Source: Streptomyces seoulensis
GTDB taxonomy: Bacteria; Actinomycetota; Actinomycetes; Streptomycetales; Streptomycetaceae
Assembly: GCA_013364255.1 (NCBI GenBank)
Contig: CP054936.1
Span: forward strand, 2,758,853 to 2,822,852
Length of the DNA: 64,000 nt
Reading direction: 5' to 3'
The notes below the pieces were generated by a model. That model made no database searches. It saw only the letters and a list, made by a program, of their open reading frames with translations, and was not told where the DNA came from. The first letter of the stretch is position 1; each line of letters starts with the position of its first letter. Shown piece after piece: positions 24,483 to 33,298 of the stretch. A program made the translations under genes and the position numbers.

Positions 24483-25121
24483 TCAGTTCCAGTCGGCGAA
24501 CGAGGTGAAACCGCCGGTGTCGGCGAGTTCCCCGTCGGCGCCGTCCAGGTCCTCGGGCAGCAGACTCCACACGATGAAGTCGGTGCGCACGTCGGTCCAG
24601 GCGCCGTCCTCGGCGCGCACATGGGCGATGCAGGCGTTGCGCAGGACGCCCTCGCTGATGCAGCCGATCTTCTGGGCGACCTGCTGGGAGGCGGCGTTGT
24701 CGGCGGCGGTGCGCAGTTCGAGGCGCTCGAACTTCTGGTCGCGGAACAGCCATTGGGCGGTGGCCAGGGCGGCTTCGGAGGCGTAGCCCTCGCCGCGGGC
24801 CCAGGGGGCGATGACGTACGACAGCTCGGTCGAGCGTATGTGCCAGTCGGTCCGGCCCAGCTGGACTATGCCGACCAGGCGCTGGGTGAGGAACTCGGTG
24901 ACCGCGAGGTCGAGGCCGCGGCCGGCCGCGCGTTCGGCGGGCGCGTGCTCCCTGATCCAGATGCGGGCGCGGTCCTCGCCGAAGGGCTGGGGGACGTCGG
25001 TCCAGGCGGCGACCTGTTCGTCGTTCATCATCTCGGCCAGGGCGGGGGCGTCGTCGTCGTCGAGGGGACGCAGCACCAACCGCTCCGTGCTGATGGAGAT
25101 GTTGGGGAAGGTGCTCGTCAT
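24483..25121 (-). CDS. RimJ/RimL-type GNAT acetyltransferase
   Basis: A 212-residue single GNAT domain of the RimL class. ISTERLVLRPLDDDDAPALAEMM starts the fold. LSYVIAPWARGEGYASEAALA (about 98-118) is the acetyl-CoA pyrophosphate-binding motif. The C-terminal ELRTAADNAASQQVAQKIGC is the usual AANxAS element. Such enzymes acetylate N-termini or small amines; the target here is unknown. It is monocistronic, downstream of the met terminator. Confidence 0.9.
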   Translation of the reverse strand: MTSTFPNISISTERLVLRPLDDDDAPALAEMMNDEQVAAWTDVPQPFGEDRARIWIREHAPAERAAGRGLDLAVTEFLTQRLVGIVQLGRTDWHIRSTELSYVIAPWARGEGYASEAALATAQWLFRDQKFERLELRTAADNAASQQVAQKIGCISEGVLRNACIAHVRAEDGAWTDVRTDFIVWSLLPEDLDGADGELADTGGFTSFADWN

Positions 25122-25201
25122 GCGCCGCTCCGTAACCTTCGGATATTCCGTCAGGGCCTGCTGAACTGCCCAGCATGCAGCATCGCGGCGCCCGGGCGCA
25201 C

Positions 25202-25249
25202 CACGGGGTCCTTCCCACGCCGCCCGGACGGCGTGGGAAGGACCCCGTG
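25202..25249. terminator. 21-bp perfect-stem terminator of metNIQ
   Basis: The arms 25202-25222 and 25229-25249 are exact reverse complements over 21 bp (outer CACGGGGTCC, inner CACGCCG) with the loop CCCGGA. It lies 47 bp past the metQ stop. No T run follows, as usual in high-GC actinobacteria. Confidence 0.9.
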
Positions 25250-25296
25250 TGCGGTGCCGCGTGCGCGGCTCGGCGCGCGGGCGCGCCGGGTGCGGA

Positions 25297-26136
25297 TCAG
25301 AACGCGGGCACGACCGCGCCGTCGTACTTGTCCTCGATGAACTTCCTCACCTCGGGCGAGGTCAGCAGCTTGGCGAGCTTGACCACCCGCGGGTCCTTCT
25401 CGTTGCCCTTCTTCACGGCGAGGAAGTTGGCGTACGGGTTGCCCTTGGCGGACTCGGCGGCCAGGGCGTCCTTGGCCGGGCTGAGCTTGGCCTCCAGGGC
25501 GTAGTTGCCGTTGATCACCGCGGCGTCGACGTCACCGAGCGAGCGCGGCAGCTGGGCCGCCTCCAGCTCCTTGAACTTCAGGTCCTTGGGGTTGCCGGTG
25601 ACGTCCTTGGGGGTGGCGTCGTAGCCGGCGCCCGCCTTCAGCTGGATGACGCCGTTGGCCTCCAGCAGCTTCAGCGCGCGGGCCTCGTTGGTGGTGTCGT
25701 TGGGCAGGGCGACGGTGGCGCCCTTCTTCAGGTCCGTGAGCTTCTTGAGGCTCTTGGAGTAGACACCGAGCGGCTCCAGGTGAACATCGGCGCCGGGCAC
25801 CGGGACGATGTCCGTGCCGTTCTTCTTGTTGAAGTCGTCGAGGTACGGCTTGTGCTGGAAGTAGTTGGCGTCGACCTGGCCCTGCTGGACGGCCGTGTTG
25901 GGGGTCACGTAGTCCGTGAACTCCTTGACCTCCAGCTTGAGGCCGGCCTTCGCGGCCAGGTGGTCCTTCACGTAGGTGAGGATCTCGCCCTGCGGGGTGG
26001 GCGTGGCGGCGACCGTCAGCGTGGCGTTCGGATCGGCCTTGCCGGCGTCGGAGTCGGACCCGCCGCAGGCGGAGAGCCCGAAGGTGAGGGCTCCGGCGGC
26101 CAGGACGGCGGTGGTGATCTTGGCGGTGTTACGCAC
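25297..26136 (-). CDS. metQ: Methionine-binding lipoprotein MetQ
   Basis: A 279-residue NlpA/MetQ substrate-binding lipoprotein of a methionine ABC importer. The signal peptide has lipobox LSAC with the lipidated Cys at 24, followed by GGSDSDAG. The mature part shows the NlpA family features: TPQGEILTYVKDHLA, VDANYFQHKPYLDDF and VALPNDTTNEARALKLLE. GTG 26136 has GGAAAGG upstream. It is the third gene of metN-metI-metQ, separated from metI by a 105-bp G-rich spacer. Confidence 0.95.
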   Translation of the reverse strand: MRNTAKITTAVLAAGALTFGLSACGGSDSDAGKADPNATLTVAATPTPQGEILTYVKDHLAAKAGLKLEVKEFTDYVTPNTAVQQGQVDANYFQHKPYLDDFNKKNGTDIVPVPGADVHLEPLGVYSKSLKKLTDLKKGATVALPNDTTNEARALKLLEANGVIQLKAGAGYDATPKDVTGNPKDLKFKELEAAQLPRSLGDVDAAVINGNYALEAKLSPAKDALAAESAKGNPYANFLAVKKGNEKDPRVVKLAKLLTSPEVRKFIEDKYDGAVVPAF

Positions 26137-26193
26137 GAAAAGTGCCTTTCCTAGGGGTGGTGCGCCCCGTCTTGGGTGAACGGGGGGTCTGGG

Positions 26194-26237
26194 GGGGGTG
26201 TCGCGGCGGGGGGCAGCTGCGGGGGTGTCGCGGCGGG
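26194..26237. repeat. 17-bp direct repeat in the metI-metQ spacer
   Basis: GGGGGTGTCGCGGCGGG occurs at 26194-26210 and 26221-26237, exactly, 27 bp apart. The second copy runs up to the metI stop region. Confidence 0.8.
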
Positions 26238-26241
26238 AGTC

Positions 26242-27036
26242 TCAGGCGACCTTGCTCACGTCGGCCGGGGCGGCGTCGCCGGGAGCCGTGTCACCGGGGG
26301 CGGCGGCCCGGGTCACGTCGGCCGCCGCGGGCTCCTCGGCCTTCAGCAGCCGCAGCCTGGGGCCCGGACCGCCGCGGCCGCCGCGCCGGTGCAGGGCGCG
26401 GGCCGCGAAGTCGCCGGCGAACTGGATGACGGAGATGACCACGGCGAGGATCGCCACCGTGATCCACATCAGCTGGGTCTCGAAGCGCTGGTAGCCGTAG
26501 CGGATGGCGATGTCGCCGAGGCCCCCGGCGCCGACCGTGCCGGCCATGGCGGAGTAGCCGATGAGGGCGACGATCGTGGTGGTGGTGCCGGCGATCAGCG
26601 AGGGCAGCGACTCGGGTACGAGGACCTTGCGCACGATGGTCCAGGTGTTGCCGCCCATCGACTGCACGGCCTCGACGAGTCCGCCGTCGACCTCGCGCAC
26701 GGCCGTCTCGACCAGCCGGGCGAAGAACGGGATGGCGCCGATGGCCAGCGGCACGATGGCGGCGTCCCGGCCGATCGTCGTGCCGGTCACCCAGCGGGTG
26801 AAGGTCATCAGGGCGACCATGAGGATGATGAACGGCATCGAGCGGGCGACGTTCACCAGCTGGCCGATGACCTTGTTGGCGACGACGTTCTGGAGCAGGC
26901 CGCCGCGGTCGGTGAGGACCAGCAGGACGCCGAGCGGGAGGCCGGCGACGACGGCTATGAGGGTGGACCAGCCAACCATGTAGAGGGTGTCCCAACAGGC
27001 CTGGGACAGCAGCGGCTGCATCTCGGACCAGCTCAC
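26242..27036 (-). CDS. metI: Methionine ABC transporter permease MetI
   Basis: A 264-residue inner-membrane permease with about five transmembrane segments. The ABC-interacting EAA-type loop is at VEAVQSMGGNTWTIVRKVLVPESLP (about 140-165), with the MetI-typical VARSMPFIILMVALMTFTR before it. A 40-residue Ala/Pro-rich C-terminal tail is unusual but unstructured. The GTG start at 27036 overlaps the metN stop as GTGA. Confidence 0.95.
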   Translation of the reverse strand: MSWSEMQPLLSQACWDTLYMVGWSTLIAVVAGLPLGVLLVLTDRGGLLQNVVANKVIGQLVNVARSMPFIILMVALMTFTRWVTGTTIGRDAAIVPLAIGAIPFFARLVETAVREVDGGLVEAVQSMGGNTWTIVRKVLVPESLPSLIAGTTTTIVALIGYSAMAGTVGAGGLGDIAIRYGYQRFETQLMWITVAILAVVISVIQFAGDFAARALHRRGGRGGPGPRLRLLKAEEPAAADVTRAAAPGDTAPGDAAPADVSKVA

Positions 27037-28112
27037 TTGGCGCCCTCCTTCACCAGCAGGGCACGGTCCGCCGGGGCGTCGGCGGCGTGGTCGCCGCCGT
27101 CGACGACGTCGATCTGGAGGCCCTGCTCGCGCAGGAAGCCGATGGGCACGACGTTGTCCTCGTAGCGGCCGGGCAGCTCGATGCGCATCCGGCCGACCTG
27201 GAGGCCGCCGACGGTGTCGATGGCCGCGCCGAGGATCGAGATGTCGATGTTGTAGGTGCGGGCCAGCTGGGAGATGACCGGCTGGGTGGCGGCCTCGCCG
27301 TGGAAGGTGACGTCCACGACGGTGCGGTCCTCGCCGGTGGCGTCGCCGCCGACCGGGAAGAGCGCGGCCGCCAGCTGCGAGCCGGGGGTGGCGAGGAGTT
27401 CGCTGACCGTGCCGGATTCCACGATGCGGCCCTTTTCCATGAGCGCCGCCGAGTCGCAGATCGACTTCACGACGTCCATCTCGTGCGTGATGAGCAGGAC
27501 GGTCAGTCCGAGCTGCCGGTTCAGGTCGCGCAGCAGCTGGAGGATGGAGCGGGTGGTCTCCGGGTCGAGGGCGCTGGTGGCCTCGTCGGAGAGCAGCACC
27601 TTGGGGTCGCCGGCCAGGGCGCGGGCGATGCCGACGCGCTGCTTCTGGCCGCCGGAGAGCTGGGCGGGGTAGGCGCCGGCCTTGTCGGCCAGGCCCACCA
27701 GGTCGAGCAGTTCGAGCGCCCGGCGGGAGCGTTCCCGGCCCGAGGCGCCGAGGATCTCCAGGGGCAGCTCGACGTTGTCGCGCACGGTGCGCGAGGAGAG
27801 CAGGTTGAAGTGCTGGAAGACCATGCCGATCCGGCTGCGGGCCTGCCGCAGCTCCCGGCCGGCGCGCGGGCCCCGGCCGGCGAGCGCGGTGAGGTCGCGG
27901 CCGGCGACGGTGACCGTGCCGGAGGTGGGACGCTCCAGCAGGTTGACGCAGCGGATGAGGGAGGACTTGCCGGCGCCGGACTGGCCGATGACGCCGAACA
28001 CCTCGCCCTCGCGGACGTGCAGGTCGACGCCGTCGAGGGCGGTGACCTCGCGGCCGCGCGAGCGGTAGACCTTGGTGAGGCCCGATGTGGTGATCACGTG
28101 GGTTTCCGTCAC
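27033..28112 (-). CDS. metN: Methionine ABC transporter ATP-binding protein MetN
   Basis: A 359-residue ATPase that drives methionine import. Walker A is GQSGAGKSS (about 43-51), the signature is LSGGQKQRVGIARAL (about 153-167), and Walker B is VLLSDEATSALD. The H-loop is LITHEMDVV. The C-terminal 90 residues (TYNIDISILGAAIDTVGG) are the NIL/ACT-like regulatory domain that binds methionine and inhibits transport. GTG 28112 is the start. It is first in the metNIQ operon. Confidence 0.95.
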   Translation of the reverse strand: MTETHVITTSGLTKVYRSRGREVTALDGVDLHVREGEVFGVIGQSGAGKSSLIRCVNLLERPTSGTVTVAGRDLTALAGRGPRAGRELRQARSRIGMVFQHFNLLSSRTVRDNVELPLEILGASGRERSRRALELLDLVGLADKAGAYPAQLSGGQKQRVGIARALAGDPKVLLSDEATSALDPETTRSILQLLRDLNRQLGLTVLLITHEMDVVKSICDSAALMEKGRIVESGTVSELLATPGSQLAAALFPVGGDATGEDRTVVDVTFHGEAATQPVISQLARTYNIDISILGAAIDTVGGLQVGRMRIELPGRYEDNVVPIGFLREQGLQIDVVDGGDHAADAPADRALLVKEGAK

Positions 28113-28879
28113 TGTCGAGTGCGCGGCGCGTCGTGGGCGCCGGGCACGGCGTTCATGGTCGGGTGCAGCCGTCGCGCGGCGCGCTTCCCGTGGATGAGCC
28201 GGGGGCGGAAGGGGAGACGTGCGCGCGCTGGGGGCGTTCCCGCGCCGCTGTGGGCGGCGGGGACGGGCTCGGCCGCGTACGCCGGACGGACCGACGCGGG
28301 CGCGGACATGAGCGGGCTCTCGCTTCGGGGCGCGAGGCTCAGGTGGTGCGGGGGCCCTCTAGAAGGCGCACATTCGACGCGTAGGACGCGTAGGACACAG
28401 ACAACGAGCACCGGGCGTCATCGTCGCCTCGGTCGCAGGGATGCGGCAGCTCGTCGTGGTCATGCGGTCAGTAAACCAGACCCGGCCTGCTGGGAGGACA
28501 CCGACGTCCGGATAGTGGACACGCGTGGACGCGGTCTGTCCGGTTCCGGGCCGGCGCGTCCGTACGTCGCTGACCAGCGCCGACGGGCCGGACGGGCCGT
28601 GGCGGCGGCCGTCGGCGGGGCCGGGTCCGGGGCGGTCTGTGGCCAACGCCACGACGTCCGGCGGGCGCCGCCGCACGCCCCCTGCCGCGTACGGGCGCGC
28701 CGGTACGGCGGGGCGCCGCGGGCGCGCGGGGCCGGGCCGCGCGCGGGCGGGCACGGGCGTACGGGCCGAGGGGGCGCGGGCGGGCGCGGGCGTACGGGCC
28801 GAGGTGGGGGCGGGCGGGCGCGGGCGTACGGGCCGGGGTGGGCGCGGGGTGGGGTTTGGGCCGTAATAGGGTCGTCCGC
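28113..28879. other. 767-bp intergenic region upstream of metN
   Basis: No gene is accepted. A minus-strand frame of about 66 codons from an ATG near 28309 ends in GTGA overlap with metN, but lacks a ribosome site and looks like high-GC noise or a leader peptide. The tandem GCGTAGGAC repeat (28379-28396) lies near the possible metN promoter. The right part (28560-28862) is low-complexity G-rich DNA with a 33-34-bp tandem repeat. I saw no SAM-riboswitch signature, judging by eye only. Confidence 0.55.
28754..28845. repeat. 33/34-bp tandem repeat, three copies
   Basis: The core CGGGCGTACGGGCCG begins at 28754, 28787 and 28821. The intervening DNA is a variable GGGGCGCGGGCGGG-like stretch. It ends about 35 bp before the membrane-protein gene at 28880. 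Confidence 0.75.
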
Positions 28880-29239
28880 ATGCTTGCTGCCCTGACCCTG
28901 GTGACCGGGGTCGCCGCGCTGCTGCTCGCCGCCTGGTGCGGCTGGGCGGCCTACCGTGACCAGCCGACGAAGGACTGGCACTTCATCGGCATGGCCGTGG
29001 TCTCGCTGCTGGCCCTGGTCCAGCTGGTGATCGGGATCGTGGCGCTGGCGCGGGGCGAGAAGCCGGACCAGGGGACGACGATCTTCGTGGCGTACCTGTT
29101 GGGCGCCTTCGCCTGCGTTCCGGCGGCCGGGTTCATGTCGCTGGGCGAGCGCACCCGCTGGGGTTCGGTGACGGTCGCGGCCGGCGGTGTCGTCCTGGCC
29201 GTTCTGGAGGTGCGGCTCTATGACATCTGGGGAGGCTGA
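28880..29239 (+). CDS. Four-pass membrane protein, first of a pair
   Basis: A 119-residue hydrophobic protein with segments at about 2-20, 35-55, 66-88 and 97-115. Short charged loops such as YRDQPTKDWHF lie between them. ATG 28880 has AGGG at -15 to -12 and TAATAG at -15, so a very short leader is possible. It is directly followed by another membrane gene after one base. I recognise no family; the pair probably acts together. Confidence 0.82.
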   Translation: MLAALTLVTGVAALLLAAWCGWAAYRDQPTKDWHFIGMAVVSLLALVQLVIGIVALARGEKPDQGTTIFVAYLLGAFACVPAAGFMSLGERTRWGSVTVAAGGVVLAVLEVRLYDIWGG

Positions 29240-29240
29240 G

Positions 29241-29672
29241 ATGAGTGCCGTGGAGGAGAAGCCCGCGCGCAACCGGCTCATCAGCGGGCCGGGCACGCTG
29301 CTGGTGTGGCTGTACGGCGTGATGGTGGTCGGCGCGGTGTCCCGCTCCGTGTACCAGATCGCGACGGACTTCGGCCGGGCGCCGCTGGCCTACTCGCTGT
29401 CGGCGGTGGCCGGAGTGGTCTACGGCTTCATCACGTACTCGCTGGTGCGCGGCGGGGAGACGGCCCGCAGGGCGGCGCTGGTGTGCTGCGCCGCCGAGCT
29501 GGTGGGCGTGCTCGGGGTGGGGACCTGGACGCTGGTGGAGCCGTCGGCGTTCGCCGACTCGACCGTGTGGTCGGACTACGGCATGGAGTACCTGTTCATC
29601 CCGGTGCTGCTGCCGCTGTCGGCGCTGTACTGGCTGCGCCGCTCGCGCGAGCAGGCGCCGGCGGCCGGCTGA
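29241..29672 (+). CDS. Four-pass membrane protein, second of a pair
   Basis: A 143-residue protein. The N-terminus is cytoplasmic (about 18 residues). Segments lie at about 19-38, 48-68, 77-98 and 112-132 (YGMEYLFIPVLLPLSALYWL), with a basic C-terminus (RRSREQ). GGGGAGG lies 6 bases before ATG 29241, one base after the previous stop. No domain recognised. Confidence 0.82.
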   Translation: MSAVEEKPARNRLISGPGTLLVWLYGVMVVGAVSRSVYQIATDFGRAPLAYSLSAVAGVVYGFITYSLVRGGETARRAALVCCAAELVGVLGVGTWTLVEPSAFADSTVWSDYGMEYLFIPVLLPLSALYWLRRSREQAPAAG

Positions 29673-29716
29673 GCCGGCGGCGCCCGCCGGCGCGGCGTCC
29701 CGCGCCGCGCCCCGCG

Positions 29717-30220
29717 TCAGGCGGTGGCCACGTACGTCCCGCTGCCGGCCGGCTTCTCCAGCACGATCTGTGGTACGCCGTCGTCGCCCTCGGAGGTGCC
29801 GACCGTCCGGTAGCCCACGCGCCGGTACAGCCTGAGGCTGCCCTCGCTGCGGTGGCCGGTGAACAGGCGGAACCTGGTCGCGCCGCGCTCGTCGGCCAGC
29901 GCCGTCTCGGCCGCGCGCAGCAGCCGGGCGCCGATACCGTGGCCCTGGAGGCGGGGGTGGACGCAGAGCGTGCCGATGGCGGCGGCGCCGTCCTCGGTCA
30001 CCCGGCCCCGCACCGAGCCGACGACCTCCTCGCCGAGCCGCGCCACGAAGACGCAGTCGTCGGCGACCTCGCGGCGCACCGAGTCGAGACTCTGCACGAG
30101 CGGGTCGATGCGGTAGTTCCCGTACAGCGCGGCCTCGCTCTGGAAGCACAGGTACTGCAACCTGAAGATCTGCTCCGCGTCCTGCTCGGCCGCCGCAGAG
30201 ATGGTCACGCTCATGCCCAT
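29717..30220 (-). CDS. GNAT acetyltransferase
   Basis: A 167-residue single-domain GNAT enzyme. The acetyl-CoA loop is HPRLQGHGIGARLLRAAE (about 96-113). The substrate strand (VFVARLGEEVVGSVRGRV) precedes it, and the C-terminal YRRVGYRTVG is usual for the family. ATG 30220 follows GGGAGG at 9 bases; ATG 30214 is a close alternative. Substrate unknown. Confidence 0.88.
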   Translation of the reverse strand: MGMSVTISAAAEQDAEQIFRLQYLCFQSEAALYGNYRIDPLVQSLDSVRREVADDCVFVARLGEEVVGSVRGRVTEDGAAAIGTLCVHPRLQGHGIGARLLRAAETALADERGATRFRLFTGHRSEGSLRLYRRVGYRTVGTSEGDDGVPQIVLEKPAGSGTYVATA

Positions 30221-30265
30221 GTGCGCACGCCTCCCGCTCACCTGATCACCTGTCGTCCCCCACAC

Positions 30266-30772
30266 CTATCCCCGCGCTTCGCGGACCGCAACCTCCGGGG
30301 CCAGCAGTCGCCGCAGACATCCCAGACATCTGGAGCGTTCCGGCCCGAGACTGCCCTGTGAGATACCCAACTCCCCGGCGATCTCGCGGTAGGTGAGGTC
30401 CCGCGGCGACAGCAGTGCCTCCAGCAGCCGGGGGCAGCGGCCGGGCAGCCGGCGCACCGCGTCGCGCAGGGCGCGGCCGCTGGCGGCCACCAGGGCGAGG
30501 TGTTCGGGGCCGCGTTCGCTGTCGTCGGCGGGCTCCAGGCCGTAGGGGCGTTCGATGCTGATGGTGCGTCGGGTGCGACGGGCCTCGGAGCGGACCGCCC
30601 GGCGCAGCCAGCCCTGTGGGTCGGGCGGCGGGCCGTCCGCCTCCAGGCGCTCCAGCAGCCGCAGCCAGACCGCCTGTTCCAGATCGCCCGGCTCGGTTCC
30701 GGCGGCGGGCGCCTCGGCCGAGGCCTCGGCCAGGAGCAGGGGGCGCAGGGCGGTGAGCAGGTCGTGTGTCAT
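30266..30772 (-). CDS. Sigma-70 family-like (ECF-type) protein
   Basis: 168 residues. The C-terminal part matches ECF sigma region 4: LRDAVRRLPGRCPRLLEALL followed by the helix-turn-helix DLTYREIAGELGISQGSLGPERSRCLGCLRRLL (about 125-157). The N-terminal part is only weakly like region 2 (GDLEQAVWLRLLERLEADG, GWLRRAVRSEARR). This is typical of atypical streptomycete sigma factors, whose -10 recognition I cannot predict. It is 74 bp from the GDPD gene on the same strand. No anti-sigma gene is visible. Confidence 0.8.
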   Translation of the reverse strand: MTHDLLTALRPLLLAEASAEAPAAGTEPGDLEQAVWLRLLERLEADGPPPDPQGWLRRAVRSEARRTRRTISIERPYGLEPADDSERGPEHLALVAASGRALRDAVRRLPGRCPRLLEALLSPRDLTYREIAGELGISQGSLGPERSRCLGCLRRLLAPEVAVREARG

Positions 30773-30846
30773 ATGCGGCACGACGCGGCCGTCCCGGCGC
30801 GGGTTGCCGGGACGGCCGCGGTTCACTCCGACGAGGGCGGGTCGGG

Positions 30847-32103
30847 TCAGTGGTTGACGGACCGGCCGTTCAGGAAGTCCTCGCGGGCGAGGAGTCCCAG
30901 GTCGGCGGTGTCGGTGAAGACGCCGTCGATGCCGGTGGCGAAGTAGGCGCGGTAGAGGCTGAAGACGTCGCCGTAGGCGTCCTTGGCCGTGCCCTTGCGC
31001 AGCTTCGGCGGCAGGAAGGGGTTCTCGGGGCGGACGGTGTAGGGGTGCAGGAGGAGGCCGGCGGCGTGCGCGTCGCGGACCAGGGTGCTCGGCGCGCCGA
31101 GGTCGCCGGCGGCGTCCTTGGGGACGACCAGGTCGAGGGTCGGGCCGATGCCCTGGGCGTAGGAGGCGATCTCCTTGAGGCCCTTGGGGGTGATGAGGTC
31201 GGCGACGGTGCGCGGGTCGCCGGTGGCGACGAAGTCGTAGGGGCGCGAGGCGGCGTCGGACAGCAGCACCACGAGCGGGTTGGCCACCAGCCGGTTCAGC
31301 CGCTGGATGCTGGTGGGCTCGAAGGACTGGAGGATGACCGGCGAGTCCGTGCGGTCCTTGCCGTGCCGGCGCAGCAGCTTGGCGACCCGCTCCTCCAGGC
31401 CGAGGCCGAGCGCGCGGAAGTAGGTGGGGTGCTTGGTCTCGGGGTAGATCCACACCTGGCGGCCGCGCCTGCGGGTCTGCTCGTCCTGCCACTTCAGGAC
31501 CTCTTCGAAGGTGGGGATCTCCCAGCGGCCGTTGAAGACGGTGTTGTGCGGGCGGTTGGCCGGGATGCGCTCGATCGCGCGCAGCCGCTTCAGCTCGGCG
31601 AGGGTGAAGTCCTCGGTGAACCAGCCGGTGGTGGCCACTCCGTCCAGGGTCTTGGTGGTCTTCCGGCCGGCGAACTCGGGGTGGTCGGCGACGTCCGTGG
31701 TGCCGCCGATCTCCGGCTCGTGCCGGCACACCAGGTGACCGTCCCTGGTGGGTACCAGGTCGCCAGCCTCCACGACGTGCGCGCCGAGGTCGAGGGCCAG
31801 TTCGTAGGAGCCGAAGGTGTGCTCGGGGCGGTAGCCGCTCGCGCCCCGGTGGCCGATGATCGTGGGTGTCGGCAGGCTGTGCAGCCCGCCGCCCCGGCGG
31901 CCGGCCGCGGTCGCGGCCGCCGCGTCCGGCGCGGCCGAGGCCGTGCCGGGCAGCCCGAGCACGGCGCCGCCGGCCCCGAGCACCGCCGCGCCCAGCAGCG
32001 CCCGGCGTCCGGTCGCGCGCCCCTGCGCGCCGCTGCGCGCCGGTATGCCCCGCTCGTCGGACTCCCGCGTGCCGCCCCGCTCGTCCGGCTGCAGCGTCGC
32101 CAT
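30847..32103 (-). CDS. glpQ: Exported glycerophosphodiester phosphodiesterase
   Basis: A 418-residue secreted enzyme that hydrolyses glycerophosphodiesters (from lipids or teichoic acids) to glycerol-3-phosphate. A Tat-like leader TGRRALLGAAVLGAG (about 31-45) ends at about TASAAPD. The GDPD motifs are IIGHRGASGYRPEHT (catalytic His) and HLVCRHEPEIGGTTD. ILQSFEPTS and GVFTDTADLG complete the barrel. AGGAGG lies 6 bases before ATG 32103. In S. coelicolor the glpQ genes are reported to be PhoP-controlled; I could not identify a clear PHO box here. Confidence 0.93.
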   Translation of the reverse strand: MATLQPDERGGTRESDERGIPARSGAQGRATGRRALLGAAVLGAGGAVLGLPGTASAAPDAAAATAAGRRGGGLHSLPTPTIIGHRGASGYRPEHTFGSYELALDLGAHVVEAGDLVPTRDGHLVCRHEPEIGGTTDVADHPEFAGRKTTKTLDGVATTGWFTEDFTLAELKRLRAIERIPANRPHNTVFNGRWEIPTFEEVLKWQDEQTRRRGRQVWIYPETKHPTYFRALGLGLEERVAKLLRRHGKDRTDSPVILQSFEPTSIQRLNRLVANPLVVLLSDAASRPYDFVATGDPRTVADLITPKGLKEIASYAQGIGPTLDLVVPKDAAGDLGAPSTLVRDAHAAGLLLHPYTVRPENPFLPPKLRKGTAKDAYGDVFSLYRAYFATGIDGVFTDTADLGLLAREDFLNGRSVNH

Positions 32104-32550
32104 GACCGCCTCCTGCTCTCTCGTCGTCGGTGAGCGCCGATCGTAGGTGTGTGCGCGTGACGGACGGGAGACCGCGTGCGGAACAGCCGGGTGACGCCGG
32201 ATGTCGTACGGGGGCGGCGGGCTGACGGGCCGTCGGCATGACTCTCCGTACCCGGGGAAGTCGCATCGGGTGGCCGGATCGCGGGCCGCCGCACGGCCGC
32301 GTCCCGTGGCCGCCGCGGTCCCCGCCGGCCGGCGGAGCGCCCGTCGCCGCGGCGGCGGAGCGCGACCTGTGTCACATCGCCGTACGCCGGTCACCGGGGT
32401 GCGCCGACGCCTTGGCGCAGGTAAACGTAGGTCAACGGTACGTAAGAGGTGGTGAGCCCGATGTGCGTTCGGGCCCGGGCCGCGAGTATCGTCCTCACCT
32501 GCACAGACTCATACCGATCCTCAGACAATCCCTTGACACCGGAGGGCCCG
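32104..32550. other. Divergent promoter region glpQ/plsC, no gene
   Basis: The 447-bp region has GC-rich DNA on the left and a more A/T-containing right half (AGGTAAACGTAGGTCAACGG, CATACCGATCC) that should hold the plsC promoter. I found no firm -35/-10 pair, operator or small gene. Confidence 0.55.
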
Positions 32551-33222
32551 TTGTCCCGCTTCGCGCTCATCAAGGCAGTGCTCGGTCCGATCATCCGCCT
32601 GATGTTCCGCCTGCGAGTGGAGGGCGCGGAGCGCATTCCCGGCGACGGTCCGGTCATCCTCGCGGGCAACCACCTCACGTTCATCGACTCGATGATCCTG
32701 CCGCTGGTCTGCGACCGGCAGGTCTTCTTCATCGGCAAGGACGAGTACGTCACCGGCAAGGGCTTCAAGGGCCGGCTGATGGCCTGGTTCTTCACCGGCG
32801 TCGGCATGGTCCCGGTCGACCGCGACGGCGGCCGGGGCGGGGTGGCGGCGCTGATGACGGGGCGCCGGATCCTGGAGGAGAACAAGATCTTCGGCATCTA
32901 CCCCGAGGGCACCCGCTCCCCCGACGGCCGCCTCTACCGCGGCCGCACCGGCATCGCCCGGCTCACCCTGATGACCGGGGCGCCGGTCGTGCCGTTCGCG
33001 ATGATCGGCACGGACAAGCTCCAGCCGGGCGGCGCGGGGCTGCCGCGGCCGGGCAAGGTGACGGTGCGGTTCGGCGAGCCGATGGAGTTCTCCCGGTACG
33101 AGGGGATGGACCGGGACCGGTACGTGCTGCGGGCGGTGACGGACTCCGTGATGGCGGAGGTCATGCACTTGTCCGGGCAGGAGTACGTGGACATGTACGC
33201 CACGAAGGCGAAGGCTGCGTAA
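32551..33222 (+). CDS. plsC: 1-acyl-sn-glycerol-3-phosphate acyltransferase
   Basis: A 223-residue phospholipid-synthesis acyltransferase acting at the inner membrane. The catalytic motif NHLTFID is at 40-46 (H41, D46), and the glycerophosphate site YPEGTRSP is at 117-124. GAPVVPFAMIGT is block IV. The start TTG 32551 is chosen because GGAGGG lies just upstream and because the protein then begins LSRFALIKAVLGP, the usual length. An in-frame ATG at 32449 would add 34 unconserved residues. It is monocistronic; its terminator overlaps the 3' end. Confidence 0.92.
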   Translation: MSRFALIKAVLGPIIRLMFRLRVEGAERIPGDGPVILAGNHLTFIDSMILPLVCDRQVFFIGKDEYVTGKGFKGRLMAWFFTGVGMVPVDRDGGRGGVAALMTGRRILEENKIFGIYPEGTRSPDGRLYRGRTGIARLTLMTGAPVVPFAMIGTDKLQPGGAGLPRPGKVTVRFGEPMEFSRYEGMDRDRYVLRAVTDSVMAEVMHLSGQEYVDMYATKAKAA

Positions 33223-33240
33223 GCCTTTCGCCTTCGTGGC
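33199..33240. terminator. plsC terminator overlapping the stop codon
   Basis: The left arm 33199-33216 (GCCACGAAGGCGAAGGCT) and right arm 33222-33240 pair with one bulged base. The TAA stop (33220-33222) sits in the loop, so the last codons of plsC are part of the hairpin. Confidence 0.85.
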
Positions 33241-33298
33241 GGTGCCTGCGCCGTAGGGGCGCGTGTCTTCTGTCCGGTGCGGCGCCGTCGTGGCCGGG

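Noticed and set aside
28109..28411. 100-codon minus-strand frame ending in GTGA overlap with metN
   Set aside because: No ribosome site, no domain, composition like noncoding high-GC DNA; kept only as a possible leader peptide.
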